Of a stretch of DNA of 64,000 nucleotides, positions 27,467-36,196 are shown piece after piece; position 1 is the stretch's first letter, and each line of letters opens with the position of its first letter. The notes beneath the pieces were generated by a model. The model did no database searches, was not told where the DNA came from, and saw nothing but the letters and a program-made list of their open reading frames with translations. The stretch is from Actinomycetospora sp. NBRC 106375 (GTDB lineage: Bacteria > Actinomycetota > Actinomycetes > Mycobacteriales > Pseudonocardiaceae), in contig NZ_BSTS01000008.1 of the NCBI RefSeq assembly GCF_030269665.1, forward strand, positions 1-64,000, in the 5' to 3' direction. A program made the translations under genes and the position numbers.

Positions 27467-28018
27467 GTGCGCGCCGACGCCCGCAGGAACCACGACCAGC
27501 TGCTGGTGGCCGCGCGCGCCGTTGTGGGCGAGCACGGCGCCGAGGCGTCGCTGCGGGAGGTCGCGCGGCGCGCGGGCGTCGGGCTCGGCACGCTCTACCG
27601 CCACTTCCCGACGCGCGACGCGCTGCTGGAGGGCCTGCTGCGCACCGAGTTCGACGCCCTCGCGGCCCGGGCGGCGGAGCTCGGGACCGCGGCGTCGCCC
27701 CGCGAGGCCCTCGTGACGTGGCTGCGCGAGGGCGTCGCGTGGACCGTCGAGTACCGGGGCGCGACCGAGCTGATGGTCGCGGCGATCGAGGACCCCGACT
27801 CCGCCCTGCACGCGTCCTGCGTGGCGATGCGGGCGGCGGGCACCGGGCTGCTCACCCGCGCGCAGGAGGCCGGCGCGGCACGGGCCGACCTCGACGGCAC
27901 CGACCTCTTCGCCCTGATCAGCGCGATGGCGTGGCTGGGCGCCCAGCCCGCCCTCGCGCCCCGGGCCGACCACCTCCTCGACGTCGTCGTGGACGCCGTG
28001 TGCGCTCCGCGCTCGTGA
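27467..28018 (+). CDS. TetR-family regulator (of the quinone oxidoreductase)
   Basis: 183 residues from a GTG with GAGGGGG before it. The N-terminal helix-turn-helix is clear (EASLREVARRAGVGLGTLYR, HFPTRDALLEGLL); the rest is an all-helical ligand domain of the type called SbtR-like in C-terminal region. It is divergent from an oxidoreductase with operator sites between them. Its stop codon lies inside the left arm of a 23-bp hairpin (28009-28060). Confidence 0.9.
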   Translation: MRADARRNHDQLLVAARAVVGEHGAEASLREVARRAGVGLGTLYRHFPTRDALLEGLLRTEFDALAARAAELGTAASPREALVTWLREGVAWTVEYRGATELMVAAIEDPDSALHASCVAMRAAGTGLLTRAQEAGAARADLDGTDLFALISAMAWLGAQPALAPRADHLLDVVVDAVCAPRS

Positions 28019-28060
28019 GCAGTTCGGCGCGCTATCACGCGCCGAACTGCTCACGAGCGC
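28009..28060. terminator. Hairpin family B, copy 2 (bidirectional terminator)
   Basis: A perfect 23-bp stem with the 6-nt loop CTATCA (28032-28037). The left arm starts at 28009 and contains the TetR stop codon (28016-28018). It lies between the convergent TetR and SDR genes, so it can stop transcripts from both. It shares the GTGAGCAGTT and loop sequence with 21140-21179. Confidence 0.85.
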
Positions 28061-28072
28061 CGCAGGCGCACC

Positions 28073-28816
28073 TCAGTTCCGCACCAGCCCGCCGTCGACG
28101 AAGAACGTCTGGGCGGTCACGAAGGCGGCGTCGTCCGAGGCGAGGAACGCCACGGTGCCGGTGAGGTCCTCGGGCATCCCGATCCGCTTGATCGTCTGCT
28201 CGTCGGCGACGGTCTGCATGAGCTCGTCGGGGGCGAAGGCCATGCCCGGGGTGCGGGTGGCGGTGGGCGCGACGGCGTTGACGGTGATCCCGTGCGGCGC
28301 CAGCTCCGTGGCGAGCCCGCGGGTCAGCCCGATGACGCCCATCTTCGAGGTCACGTAGTGGACGGCGTCGGGGATCTGCAGCCCGACGGAGTTCGAGCTG
28401 ATGTTGACGATGCGGCCCCAGCCGTGGCGGACCATGCCGCCCATGAAGGCCTGCGTGGTCCAGAGCTGGGCGTCGAGGTTCACGGCGAGGACGTGCCGCC
28501 ACGCCTCCGGGGTGATCTCGGCGAGCTTCATGAACGGGTAGATGCCGGCGTTGTTCACGAGGATGTCGGGGGTGCCGACCAGCTCCTCGATCGACGGCAC
28601 GAGCGCGGCGACGGCGTCCGCGTCGGCGACGTCGACGGTGAACCCGCCGGCGGCGACGCCGGCGTCCGCGACGCCCGCGACGGTCTCGTCGGGCTGCTGG
28701 AGGTCGAGCGCCGCGACGGCGGCGCCCTCGGCCGCGAGCCGGAGCGCGAACGCGCGGCCGAGACCCCGGGCGGCGCCGGTGACGACGGCCGTGTGGCCGG
28801 AGAGGCGTGTGGACAT
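28073..28816 (-). CDS. Short-chain dehydrogenase/reductase (SDR)
   Basis: 247 residues. Classical SDR: TGAARGLG cofactor loop, NNAGIYPF, active-site Ser in NISSNSVG and the Y-x3-K pair in VHYVTSKMG. The last residues DGGLVRN are typical. Substrate unknown. It is the last gene of an operon with an alpha/beta hydrolase (10 nt gap) and an NAD(P)-epimerase-like protein, all divergent from a MarR regulator. Confidence 0.9.
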   Translation of the reverse strand: MSTRLSGHTAVVTGAARGLGRAFALRLAAEGAAVAALDLQQPDETVAGVADAGVAAGGFTVDVADADAVAALVPSIEELVGTPDILVNNAGIYPFMKLAEITPEAWRHVLAVNLDAQLWTTQAFMGGMVRHGWGRIVNISSNSVGLQIPDAVHYVTSKMGVIGLTRGLATELAPHGITVNAVAPTATRTPGMAFAPDELMQTVADEQTIKRIGMPEDLTGTVAFLASDDAAFVTAQTFFVDGGLVRN

Positions 28817-28826
28817 GCGGTTCTCC

Positions 28827-29663
28827 TCAGGACGTGAACTCGGTGACGGCCCGGACCAGCCAGTCCGGGTCCTCCTCGGCGACGAAGTGGCCGGTGGGGG
28901 CCGTGCGGGTGGTGAGGTGCTCGGCGATCTCCGCGGGCGGGAGCCCGGCTCCCGCGCCGACGGCGAGGACCGGCATCCGCAGCGGTCGCGCCGCGAGCAG
29001 CCTGCGGTTCTCCCGGCCGTCGTCGAGCACCGCGCGGTAGTGCGCGAAGCCGCCGCGGAGCCGGTCGCGGCCCGTGTAGGAGGCGGCGTACGCGGCGAGG
29101 TCGTCCTCGTCGAAGGTGCCGGGCGCGCTCATCGCCGTGAACGTCGCGGTGACGAACTCGCGCTCGTGGCCGTCGAACAGCATCTCGGGGACCCCGGGCG
29201 CCATGAAGAACCCGAAGTGCCACATCCCGCCGCGGGCGACGTCCATGGCCTCCTCGAGCCCGAAGCCCGGCAGCAGGGCGTCCAGCAGGACGAGGGCGGA
29301 CACGTCGTCGGGCCGGGACGCGGCCCAGGCGAACGCGACCATCGCGCCGATGTCGTGGCCCACGACCGTCACCGGCCCGTCGAGACCCAGGGCGTCGAGC
29401 ACGCCGCGCACGTCCTCGGCCTGGTCGACCTTCGCGTAGCCGTCCTCGGGACGGTCGCTGTCGCCGGTGCCGCGCAGGTCCGGCGCCACGACCGTGAAGC
29501 GCCGCGCGAGCGCCGGCATGACCCGCCACCACGCCCGCGACGTCTGCGGCCAGCCGTGCAGGAGCACGAGGACCGGCCCGGCGCCGCCCACGGTGACGGC
29601 GAGGTTCGTGCCGTGCGTGGGGACCCGGTGGACGGTGAAGCCCGCGGGCAGGTCCGTGGTCAT
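28827..29663 (-). CDS. Alpha/beta hydrolase (epoxide-hydrolase-like)
   Basis: 278 residues. Oxyanion-hole motif LLHGWPQTS and nucleophile elbow VVGHDIGAM, where Asp is the nucleophile, as in epoxide hydrolases and haloalkane dehalogenases. The C-terminal His is in PTGHFVAEEDP. The start overlaps the upstream epimerase-like gene by 4 nt (ATGA), so both are in one operon with the downstream SDR. Confidence 0.88.
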   Translation of the reverse strand: MTTDLPAGFTVHRVPTHGTNLAVTVGGAGPVLVLLHGWPQTSRAWWRVMPALARRFTVVAPDLRGTGDSDRPEDGYAKVDQAEDVRGVLDALGLDGPVTVVGHDIGAMVAFAWAASRPDDVSALVLLDALLPGFGLEEAMDVARGGMWHFGFFMAPGVPEMLFDGHEREFVTATFTAMSAPGTFDEDDLAAYAASYTGRDRLRGGFAHYRAVLDDGRENRRLLAARPLRMPVLAVGAGAGLPPAEIAEHLTTRTAPTGHFVAEEDPDWLVRAVTEFTS

Positions 29664-30553
29664 CGCGCCACCGCCGTCGCCAGGGCCCGCAGCCGGTCCT
29701 CGCCGACCTCGGCGAGCATGTCCGGGTGCTCCGGGCGCCAGCCCAGCTCGTCACGCGCCCGCGGCGCGGTGATCCGGCTGCTGCTGCCCATCACCAGCGC
29801 GCCGAACTCCCCCCAGACGTCCGCTGCCTCCTCGGGCGTGACGCTGCGCGCCGGCGCCCCGAGGTCGGCGGCGACCGCCGCGGCGATCGCGCGGTTCGTC
29901 AGCTCCCCGCCGGCCGCGTGGTAGAGCGCGCCGGCGGGGGCCCGGTCGACGGCGAGGGCGAGCAGGCGCGCGACGTCGTCGACGTGGACGTTCGTGTACG
30001 CGGACGCGCCCTCGCCGACAAAGGCCGCGGCGCCGGTCGCGGCGACCGAGGCGTAGGTCATCGCCACGTGGCCGTGGTCGCCCGGCCCCCAGATCAGCGG
30101 CGGTCGCAGCACGAGCCCGCCCGCCCCGCGCACCAGCGCCTCGGTCTCGACCCGGCGCGCGGCCAGCGGCTCGACCGGGAACGCGTCGTCCTCCGCCCAG
30201 GGCCCCGCGCCGGCGCCGCCCGCGGTGCGCTCGAGCATCACGCCGCTGCCCGAGAGGAACACGACCCGGGCGCCGGTCCCGATCAGCGCCGTGGCGGCGC
30301 GGTGCTCGTCGTCGGTGTCCAGCGACGCGGCCAGGACGACGGTGTCGAACCGCGACAGGGACGTCGCGGCCTCGTCGAGGCCCGCGACCACGTCACCCGG
30401 CACCGGCGTGATCCCGCGCCTCCGCAGCACCAGCGCGGCGTCGTCGCTGCGGGCCAGACCGGAGACGGCGTGGCCGGCCGCCTGCAGGCCGCGGGCCAGG
30501 CCGCCGCCCACGAACCCCGTCGCCCCGACGACGGCGATCTCCTGCGTGGTCAT
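29660..30553 (-). CDS. NAD(P)-dependent epimerase/dehydratase-like protein
   Basis: 297 residues from the ATG at 30553, with GAGGAGGG before it. The atypical SDR fold begins EIAVVGATGFVGGGLARG; later motifs include VVFLSGSGV, RPPLIWGPGDHG and YTNVHVDDVARLLALAVDR. The Tyr-x3-Lys pair is not clearly visible, so the function may not be a standard epimerase; a flavin- or NADPH-binding NmrA-like role is possible. First gene of the three-gene operon and divergent from the MarR gene, with a perfect inverted repeat between. Confidence 0.82.
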   Translation of the reverse strand: MTTQEIAVVGATGFVGGGLARGLQAAGHAVSGLARSDDAALVLRRRGITPVPGDVVAGLDEAATSLSRFDTVVLAASLDTDDEHRAATALIGTGARVVFLSGSGVMLERTAGGAGAGPWAEDDAFPVEPLAARRVETEALVRGAGGLVLRPPLIWGPGDHGHVAMTYASVAATGAAAFVGEGASAYTNVHVDDVARLLALAVDRAPAGALYHAAGGELTNRAIAAAVAADLGAPARSVTPEEAADVWGEFGALVMGSSSRITAPRARDELGWRPEHPDMLAEVGEDRLRALATAVAR

Positions 30554-30569
30554 CGATTCCCTCCTCGGT

Positions 30570-30611
30570 GAAGCTTGCGCACGCAAGCATTAACTTGCGT
30601 GCGCAAGCTTC
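30570..30611. promoter_or_regulatory. MarR operator, perfect 18-bp inverted repeat
   Basis: Two 18-bp arms (30570-30587 and 30594-30611) are exact reverse complements with the spacer CATTAA. Each arm holds the 14-bp dyad CTTGCGYRCGCAAG. The element lies 17 bp before the epimerase-like gene and 44 bp before the MarR gene. This is a strong candidate for the regulator's double binding site. Confidence 0.85.
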
Positions 30612-30655
30612 TGTTCCCGGGCGGGAGAAGAGATCGGCGCGACTACCGTGGGTCC

Positions 30656-31114
30656 ATGGCCGAGGCGCCGCTGACCGGCGAGGAGGAGACCGTGCTGCGG
30701 GCGCTGCCGGCGGCGATCCGGGCGCTGCTGCGGCGCTGGGACGCCGACCTCGAGGCCACGCACGGCCTCTCCCACGTCGAGTACACGGTGCTGCGGCTGC
30801 TCTCGGAGTCCGACGGGCGCGCCTGCCAGCTCGCCCGGCTCGCCGAGGGCGCGCAGCAGTCGCTCAGTGCGGTCGGGCGCACCGTCGGGCGGCTCGAGGC
30901 CGACGGGCTGGTCACGCGCCGCCCGGCCGCGCGCGACGGGCGGGCGACGGAGGCCGTCCTCACCGACGCCGGCCTCGAGCGCCTCCGGGCGGCGTGGCCC
31001 GACCTGCTGGCCAGCGTGCGCCGCAGCTTCTTCGACCACCTCGGGGACGTCGACCTCGACGCCCTCGGCCGGGCCCTCACCGAGATCGCGGAGACGGCCG
31101 CTCGGCGCCCGTGA
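30656..31114 (+). CDS. MarR-family regulator (of the epimerase-hydrolase-SDR operon)
   Basis: 152 residues from the ATG at 30656. The winged-helix pattern is clear (HGLSHVEYTVLRLLSESDG, QLARLAEGAQQSLSAVGRTV, RPAARDGRATEAVLTDAG). It diverges from the three-gene oxidoreductase operon and is separated from it by the inverted repeat at 30570-30611. It is probably an autoregulated repressor. Confidence 0.9.
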   Translation: MAEAPLTGEEETVLRALPAAIRALLRRWDADLEATHGLSHVEYTVLRLLSESDGRACQLARLAEGAQQSLSAVGRTVGRLEADGLVTRRPAARDGRATEAVLTDAGLERLRAAWPDLLASVRRSFFDHLGDVDLDALGRALTEIAETAARRP

Positions 31115-31187
31115 GGCGCCCCGCCCGGTATGACGATGATCGCCCCGCCCGCCGTGCATGTCCGGAACGGCCTCGTAGGGTGGCGGT

Positions 31188-31670
31188 GTGGACGTCGAGG
31201 TCACGCGGCTGCCGGGGATCGGCACCAAGCAGGAGTTCGACACCGCGGCGGGGCGGCGGATCGGGGTGCTGACGCATCGCGACGGGCACCGTGAGCTGCT
31301 CGTGTCCGGGCGCGACGACCCCGACGCGTGCACCGCGTCGGTGGCGCTGTCCGACGCGGAGGGCCAGGCGCTGGGCACGTTGCTGGGTGCGCCCAACCTC
31401 GTCGCCCAGCTGCAGGACCAGCAGCGCGAGGTCGAGGGCATCAGCACCGCGCAGTTCCCCGTCGGCGCGGGCTCGCCCTACGACGGGCGCACGCTGGGCG
31501 ACACCGCGATGCGCACGCGCACCAGCACGTCGATCGTCGCCGTCGTGCGCGACCACGTGGTGTCGCCGTCACCGGGGCCCGAGTTCGTGTTCCGCGCGGG
31601 CGACCTCGTCGTGGTCGTCGGCACCGGCGAGGGTCTCGGGCAGGCCGCGGCGATCCTCGAGGACGGCTGA
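31188..31670 (+). CDS. KhtT-like regulatory subunit of a K+/H+ antiporter (RCK_C)
   Basis: 160 residues. The N-terminal half has the KhtT-like fold (LPGIGTKQEFDTAAGRRIGV). The C-terminal TrkA-C/RCK_C domain (about 90-160) ends with the typical AGDLVVVVGTGEGLGQAA. In Bacillus, KhtT senses nucleotides or pH and opens the KhtU antiporter. The transporter gene follows 7 nt downstream, so they form a pair. Confidence 0.85.
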   Translation: MDVEVTRLPGIGTKQEFDTAAGRRIGVLTHRDGHRELLVSGRDDPDACTASVALSDAEGQALGTLLGAPNLVAQLQDQQREVEGISTAQFPVGAGSPYDGRTLGDTAMRTRTSTSIVAVVRDHVVSPSPGPEFVFRAGDLVVVVGTGEGLGQAAAILEDG

Positions 31671-31677
31671 GCGGCTC

Positions 31678-32856
31678 GTGCACGACACCGCCCTCTCGCT
31701 GATCGAGCTGGGCGCGCTCTTCTTCGGCCTCGGCGTCCTCGGGCGCACCGCCGGGCGCCTCGGCATCTCCCCCGTGCCGCTCTACCTGCTCGGCGGGCTC
31801 GCGTTCGGCGCGGGCGGCCTCGTGCCGCTGGAGGGCATCGAGCCGTTCACCGGCGTCGCCAGCGAGGTCGGCGTCGTCCTGCTGCTCCTGCTGCTCGGGC
31901 TGGAGTACTCGGCGTCCGACCTGGTCGGCGGCCTCCGGCGCTCGTGGCTGGCCGGGATCGTCGACATGGTCCTCAACGCCGCGCCCGGGGCGGTCGCCGC
32001 GATCATCCTGGGCTGGGGACCGCTCGGGGCGCTGGCGATGGCCGGCGTGACGTGGGTGTCGTCGTCCGGGATCGTCGCGAAGCTCCTCGAGGAGCTGGGG
32101 CGGCTCGGCAACCGCGAGACCCCGGCCGTGCTCTCCGTGCTCGTCATGGAGGACCTGGCGATGGCCCTCTACCTCCCGATCACCACGGCGGCGCTCGCCG
32201 CGCTCGGGTTCGCCGCGGGGCTGCGGACCGTGGCCATCGCGGTCGGGCTGCTCGTCGTCGTGCTCGTGGTGGCGCTGCGATTCGGGAACGTGGTGTCGGC
32301 GATCGTCGAGTCGCCGAGCTCCGAGGTGTTCCTGCTGCGGGTGTTCGGGATCGCCCTGCTGGTCGCCGGCATCGCCTCCGAGCTGCAGGTCTCCGCGGGC
32401 GTCGGCGCGTTCCTGCTCGGCATCGCGATCTCCGAGGACACCGCGGAGAACGCGACGCGTGTGCTCTCGCCGTTGCGCGACCTGTTCGCCGCCGTGTTCT
32501 TCGTCGTGTTCGGGCTCAACACCGACCCGCGCCAGATCCCCGCGGTGCTGCCCGCGGCGATCGCGCTGGCCATCGTGTCGACGGCGACGAAGATCGGGGC
32601 CGGGTGGTTCGCCGCACGGCAGATCGGGGTCGGGCGTCTCGGACGGTGGCGCGCCGGGGCCGCGCTCGTCGCCCGCGGCGAGTTCTCGATCGTCATCGCC
32701 GGGCTGGCACTCACCACCGGCTCGGTCGACCCCGGCCTCGCCCCGCTGGCGACGACGTACGTGCTGCTCATGGCGGTCCTCGGCCCCGTCGCCGCACGCG
32801 TCGTGGAACCGGTGCACGCCGCCGTCACGCGTCGGTTGCGCCCGGCCCCGTCCTGA
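31678..32856 (+). CDS. KhtU-like CPA2 cation:proton antiporter
   Basis: 392 residues from a GTG. About 12-13 membrane segments; the CPA2 patterns LLLLLGLEYSASDL, MAGVTWVSSSGIVAKLLEEL, GVGAFLLGIAISE and ARGEFSIVIAGLAL are visible. The Asp residue of the ion site of KefB-type proteins is in the expected region of helix 5-6, though helix 5 reads VTWVSSSGIV, which is the CPA2 version. It probably exports K+ in exchange for H+ and is gated by the upstream KhtT-like subunit. The 3' end overlaps the ligase gene by 32 nt tail-to-tail. Confidence 0.88.
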   Translation: MHDTALSLIELGALFFGLGVLGRTAGRLGISPVPLYLLGGLAFGAGGLVPLEGIEPFTGVASEVGVVLLLLLLGLEYSASDLVGGLRRSWLAGIVDMVLNAAPGAVAAIILGWGPLGALAMAGVTWVSSSGIVAKLLEELGRLGNRETPAVLSVLVMEDLAMALYLPITTAALAALGFAAGLRTVAIAVGLLVVVLVVALRFGNVVSAIVESPSSEVFLLRVFGIALLVAGIASELQVSAGVGAFLLGIAISEDTAENATRVLSPLRDLFAAVFFVVFGLNTDPRQIPAVLPAAIALAIVSTATKIGAGWFAARQIGVGRLGRWRAGAALVARGEFSIVIAGLALTTGSVDPGLAPLATTYVLLMAVLGPVAARVVEPVHAAVTRRLRPAPS

Positions 32857-34444
32857 GGCGGTCCCGCAGCACGTTCTTGCGGATCTTCCCCGAGGCCGTC
32901 ACGGGCATGACGTCGACGAGGTGCCAGCTCGCCGGCGTCTTGAACGCCGCCAGGTGCGCCCGGCACCACGCGTGCAGCTCCTCGCCGGTCGGTGTCGCGC
33001 CCGCGGCGGGCCGGACGAACGCCGCGACGGTCTCGCCCCAGTGCGGGTCGGGCCGGCCGACGACCGCCACCTCGGCGACCCCCGGGTGCCCCTGGAGCAG
33101 CTCCTCGATCTCGCGGGGGGAGATGTTCTCCCCACCCCGGATGATCATGTCCTTGATCCGGCCCTCGACCCGCAGGCGGCCCTGCGCATCCATGGAGGCC
33201 AGGTCGCCGGTGTGGTACCAGCCGGCGGCGTCGAGCACGGCCGCCGTCGCCTCGGGCTGGTCGTAGTAGCCCTCCATCACGAGGTAGCCCCGCGCGCACA
33301 GCTCGCCCACGTCACCGACGGGCACGGCCTCGCCGGTCACCGGGTCAGCGATCTTCACCTCGGTGTGCGGCAGCGGCGACCCGAGCGTCCCGGTCCGCAC
33401 GTCCTCGGGGTCGTCGGGCGCGGTCGCGGTGACGATCGGCGACGTCTCGGTGGTCCCGAACACGATCGACATCCGCCCGCCGAGGCGCCGCTCGACCTCG
33501 CGGGCCACGTCCACGGGCACCGGGGAACCGCCGGCGAACAGGCAGCGCAGGGTCGAGGTGTCCCGGGTCTCCAGGTCGGGATGGGCGAGCATCGCGATGA
33601 GCATCGTCGGCACGCCGCCGGAGATCGTGGCCCGCTCGGTCTCGATGAGCTCCAGCTGCAACGCCGGGTCGAAGGCGGTGACGTAGACGATCGTCGCCCC
33701 GGTCGTCAGCGCGCCCAGCACGCCCATCCCGCAGCCCGCGGTGTGGAACAGCGGCATCGGCCAGACGCAGACGTCCGCGGGCCCGACGCCCATCCGCCCC
33801 AGGGTGAGCCGCGCGTTCTCGAGCATCCCGTGGTGGCGCAGCAGCACGCCCTTGGGGAACCCGGTCGTCCCGGACGTGTACTGGATCTGCACCCGGTCGT
33901 CGGGGCGCACGGCGGGCAGCGCGGCCGCGGGGTCGCCGCCGGCGACGAACACGTCGAGCTCGGCGAGGTCGACGACCTCGCGCAGGTCGGGCAGGTCGCC
34001 GCGCACCTCGGCGACGATCTCGGCCATCGGGTTGCCGCGGTGGCTCGCGACGTGGAACAGCCCGGCGCTGCGCGACCGGCGCAGGACGTACGCGAGCTCG
34101 GCGGACCGGTAGGCGGGGTTCGCCGTGACGAGCACGAGCCCGGCGAGCGCGGCGCCGTACTCGACGAGGATCCACTCCAGCGAGTTGGGCGACCACACGG
34201 CCACGTGCTCGCCGGGCCGGAAGCGCGCGAGCAGCGCCCGCGCCACCTCCTCGGCCCGCGCCAGGAGCCCGGCGTAGGTGAGGGTGCGCCGCGAGGAGGG
34301 CGCGCCCTCGACCACGGCCCGCCGGTCCGGGTCCGCCGCCGCGGCCAGGCGCAGCGCGTCGCCGATCGTCTGCTCGGGCAGCGGCACCGTCGTGTCACCG
34401 CTGCGGTGCGACGCGCCCGCGGTCCCGACACCCGCAGCAGCCAT
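32825..34444 (-). CDS. AMP-dependent acyl-CoA ligase (FadD-type)
   Basis: 539 residues from the ATG at 34444 (GGAGGAG upstream). Adenylation motifs: YTSGTTGFPKG, FGTTETSPIV, GWYHTGDLASMD, RIKDMIIRGGENI and the C-terminal catalytic Lys in SGKIRKNVLR. It activates a fatty or aromatic acid as CoA ester. It ends inside the convergent antiporter gene. A 14-bp inverted repeat (34492-34505) lies 48 nt before the start. Confidence 0.9.
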   Translation of the reverse strand: MAAAGVGTAGASHRSGDTTVPLPEQTIGDALRLAAAADPDRRAVVEGAPSSRRTLTYAGLLARAEEVARALLARFRPGEHVAVWSPNSLEWILVEYGAALAGLVLVTANPAYRSAELAYVLRRSRSAGLFHVASHRGNPMAEIVAEVRGDLPDLREVVDLAELDVFVAGGDPAAALPAVRPDDRVQIQYTSGTTGFPKGVLLRHHGMLENARLTLGRMGVGPADVCVWPMPLFHTAGCGMGVLGALTTGATIVYVTAFDPALQLELIETERATISGGVPTMLIAMLAHPDLETRDTSTLRCLFAGGSPVPVDVAREVERRLGGRMSIVFGTTETSPIVTATAPDDPEDVRTGTLGSPLPHTEVKIADPVTGEAVPVGDVGELCARGYLVMEGYYDQPEATAAVLDAAGWYHTGDLASMDAQGRLRVEGRIKDMIIRGGENISPREIEELLQGHPGVAEVAVVGRPDPHWGETVAAFVRPAAGATPTGEELHAWCRAHLAAFKTPASWHLVDVMPVTASGKIRKNVLRDRLRTGPGATDA

Positions 34445-34491
34445 GGCGCTCCTCCGCTCGGTCCGTGGAGGGACCACGGTGCTCGACCGGA

Positions 34492-34505
34492 GTGACGGCT
34501 GTCAC
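34492..34505. promoter_or_regulatory. Possible operator GTGAC-N4-GTCAC
   Basis: The sequence GTGACGGCTGTCAC is a 5-bp inverted repeat with a 4-nt centre. It lies between the dapC stop (34561) and the acyl-CoA ligase start (34444), both leftward genes, in the promoter region of the ligase gene. No regulator gene is adjacent. Confidence 0.35.
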
Positions 34506-34560
34506 GCACCGTCGGCGCGGACCGACCGAACGGCCCATCGGAGCCGGCGGGAGCTCTCGC

Positions 34561-35688
34561 TCAGCCCGCGAGGCGCTGCGCGGCGGCGGCGATCCGCTCG
34601 TCGGACGCGGTGAGGGCGACGCGGACGTGCGCGGCGCCCGCGGGCCCGTAGAACTCGCCCGGCGCGACGAGGATGCCGCGCGCGGCGAGCCGGTCGACCG
34701 TGGCACGGCACGGCTCGTCGGCCGTCGCCCAGAGGTAGAGCCCCGCCTCGGAGTGCTCGATGCGCATCCCCGCGGCCTCGAGCGCCGGACGCAGGACGGC
34801 ACGCCGCGCGTCGTAGCGATCGCGGGTCGCCGCGACCCCGACGTCGTCGCCCAGGGCCGCGGTCATGGCCTCCTGCACGGGGCGCGGCACGATCATCCCG
34901 GCGTGCTTGCGGACCTGCAGCAGGCCGGCCACGAGGGCAGGGTCGCCGAGCACGAGGCCGGCCCGGTACCCCGCGAGGTTCGAGATCTTCGACAGCGAGT
35001 GCACGGCGAGCAGGCCCTCGAGGTCGCCGCCGTGCACGACGGGGTCGAGCACCGAGGTCGCGACCACGCCCGGGCCGGGCAGCCCGAGGTAGCACTCGTC
35101 GGCGGCGACGACCGCGCCGAGGGCGCGCGCCTCGGCGATGCGGGCCGCGAGGGCCGCGGCGTCGAGGACGCGCCCGGTCGGGTTGGACGGCGAGTTCAGC
35201 CAGACCAGCCGGGCGTCGGCCGGCAGCGGCTCGTCGTCGCCCACGCGGACGGGACGGGCCCCGGCGAGCTGCGCGCCGACCTCGTAGGTGGGGTAGGCGA
35301 GGTCGGGGAACGCCACGACGTCGCCGTCACCGAGGCCCAGCAGCGTCGGCAGCCACGCCACCAGCTCCTTGGAGCCGACGGTGGGCAGCACGGCATCGGG
35401 GTCGAGGCCCTCGACGGCCGAGCGGCCCGCCCCGTGGCGGCGCCCCAGCGCCGCGGCCGCGGCCTCGCGCAGCGCGGGTGTGCCCCAGGTCTGCGGGTAG
35501 CCCGGGGAGTCCCAGGCCGCCCGCAGCGCTTCACCGACCGCTTCGGGCACCGGGTCGACGGGGGTGCCGACCGACAGGTCGACCACCCCGTCGGGGTGCC
35601 CCCGCGCGACGGCGGCGGCCCCGGTGAGGCTGTCCCACGGGAAGTCCGGGAGCGCCGGGAACCGCACCCCCGCCCCCGTGGTCGTCAC
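34561..35688 (-). CDS. dapC: Succinyldiaminopimelate transaminase
   Basis: 375 residues. A PLP aminotransferase of class I/II, with the [14 protein letters not shown] active-site Lys, the [10 protein letters not shown] and NSPSNPTG motifs. In M. tuberculosis this enzyme (Rv1178/Rv0858c family) is placed in the DAP pathway, and in this window dapE and dapD also occur 10 kb to the left. It overlaps the ferredoxin gene by 4 nt, as the Rv1177-Rv1178 pair does. The substrate is inferred from the family. Confidence 0.88.
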   Translation of the reverse strand: MTTTGAGVRFPALPDFPWDSLTGAAAVARGHPDGVVDLSVGTPVDPVPEAVGEALRAAWDSPGYPQTWGTPALREAAAAALGRRHGAGRSAVEGLDPDAVLPTVGSKELVAWLPTLLGLGDGDVVAFPDLAYPTYEVGAQLAGARPVRVGDDEPLPADARLVWLNSPSNPTGRVLDAAALAARIAEARALGAVVAADECYLGLPGPGVVATSVLDPVVHGGDLEGLLAVHSLSKISNLAGYRAGLVLGDPALVAGLLQVRKHAGMIVPRPVQEAMTAALGDDVGVAATRDRYDARRAVLRPALEAAGMRIEHSEAGLYLWATADEPCRATVDRLAARGILVAPGEFYGPAGAAHVRVALTASDERIAAAAQRLAG

Positions 35689-36005
35689 TCGCCCTGTGGC
35701 GGCAGGCTCGGGACGGGTCCCGCGTCACGATCGACCTTGCCGACCTTGGCGGCACCGCCGGGCGACCCGAGCTCGTCGAAGAAGTCGACGTTGGCCTGGG
35801 TGTAGACCGACCACTGGTCGGGGACGTCGTCCTCGTAGTAGATGGCCTCGACCGGGCAGACCGGCTCGCACGCCCCGCAGTCGACGCACTCGTCGGGGTG
35901 GATGTACATCATCCGGCCCCCTTCGTAGATGCAGTCGACGGGGCACTCCTCGATGCAGCCCTTGTCGAGCACGTCGACACACGGTTCGGCAATCACGTAC
36001 GTCAC
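35685..36005 (-). CDS. fdxA: 7Fe ferredoxin (FdxA/FdxC type)
   Basis: 106 residues from a GTG with GGAGC before it. Two cluster motifs are visible: C-x7-C-x3-C...C near the N-terminus ([17 protein letters not shown]) for the [3Fe-4S] cluster, and [12 protein letters not shown] for the [4Fe-4S] cluster, followed by the usual C-terminal extension of actinobacterial ferredoxins. An electron carrier of unknown partner; the nearby P450 at 54.8 kb is one possible client, but that is speculation. The dapC gene overlaps its stop by 4 nt. Confidence 0.95.
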   Translation of the reverse strand: MTYVIAEPCVDVLDKGCIEECPVDCIYEGGRMMYIHPDECVDCGACEPVCPVEAIYYEDDVPDQWSVYTQANVDFFDELGSPGGAAKVGKVDRDAGPVPSLPPQGE

Positions 36006-36139
36006 GTCTGCTCCTGCTCCTCACTCGCGTCGTCCGGCTCCCCGGACCTGGCTGTGGTGGTGTCACACGGTCACCAGGGGCGCCTGCGGCGAGTATTCCG
36101 TCCGTTGCCGCATCACGCCCGTGCGGGGGCGCCCAGATT

Positions 36140-36161
36140 GCCCGACACGGGCATGTCGGGC
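36140..36161 (-). terminator. Hairpin after the EcsC-like gene
   Basis: An 8-bp stem (GCCCGACA at 36140-36147, TGTCGGGC at 36154-36161) with a 6-nt loop, 36 nt past the stop codon of the leftward gene at 36197 and before the ferredoxin gene. Confidence 0.5.
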
Positions 36162-36196
36162 GTCACATCCCGGTCACGTCACCGGTCTCGGGCCCG

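Noticed and set aside
24964-28164. Open frame of more than 1000 codons on the + strand
   Set aside because: It overlaps DUF1275, dapD, the oxidoreductase and TetR genes in other frames; the composition (Arg/Ala/Pro) is that of a shadow in GC-rich DNA.
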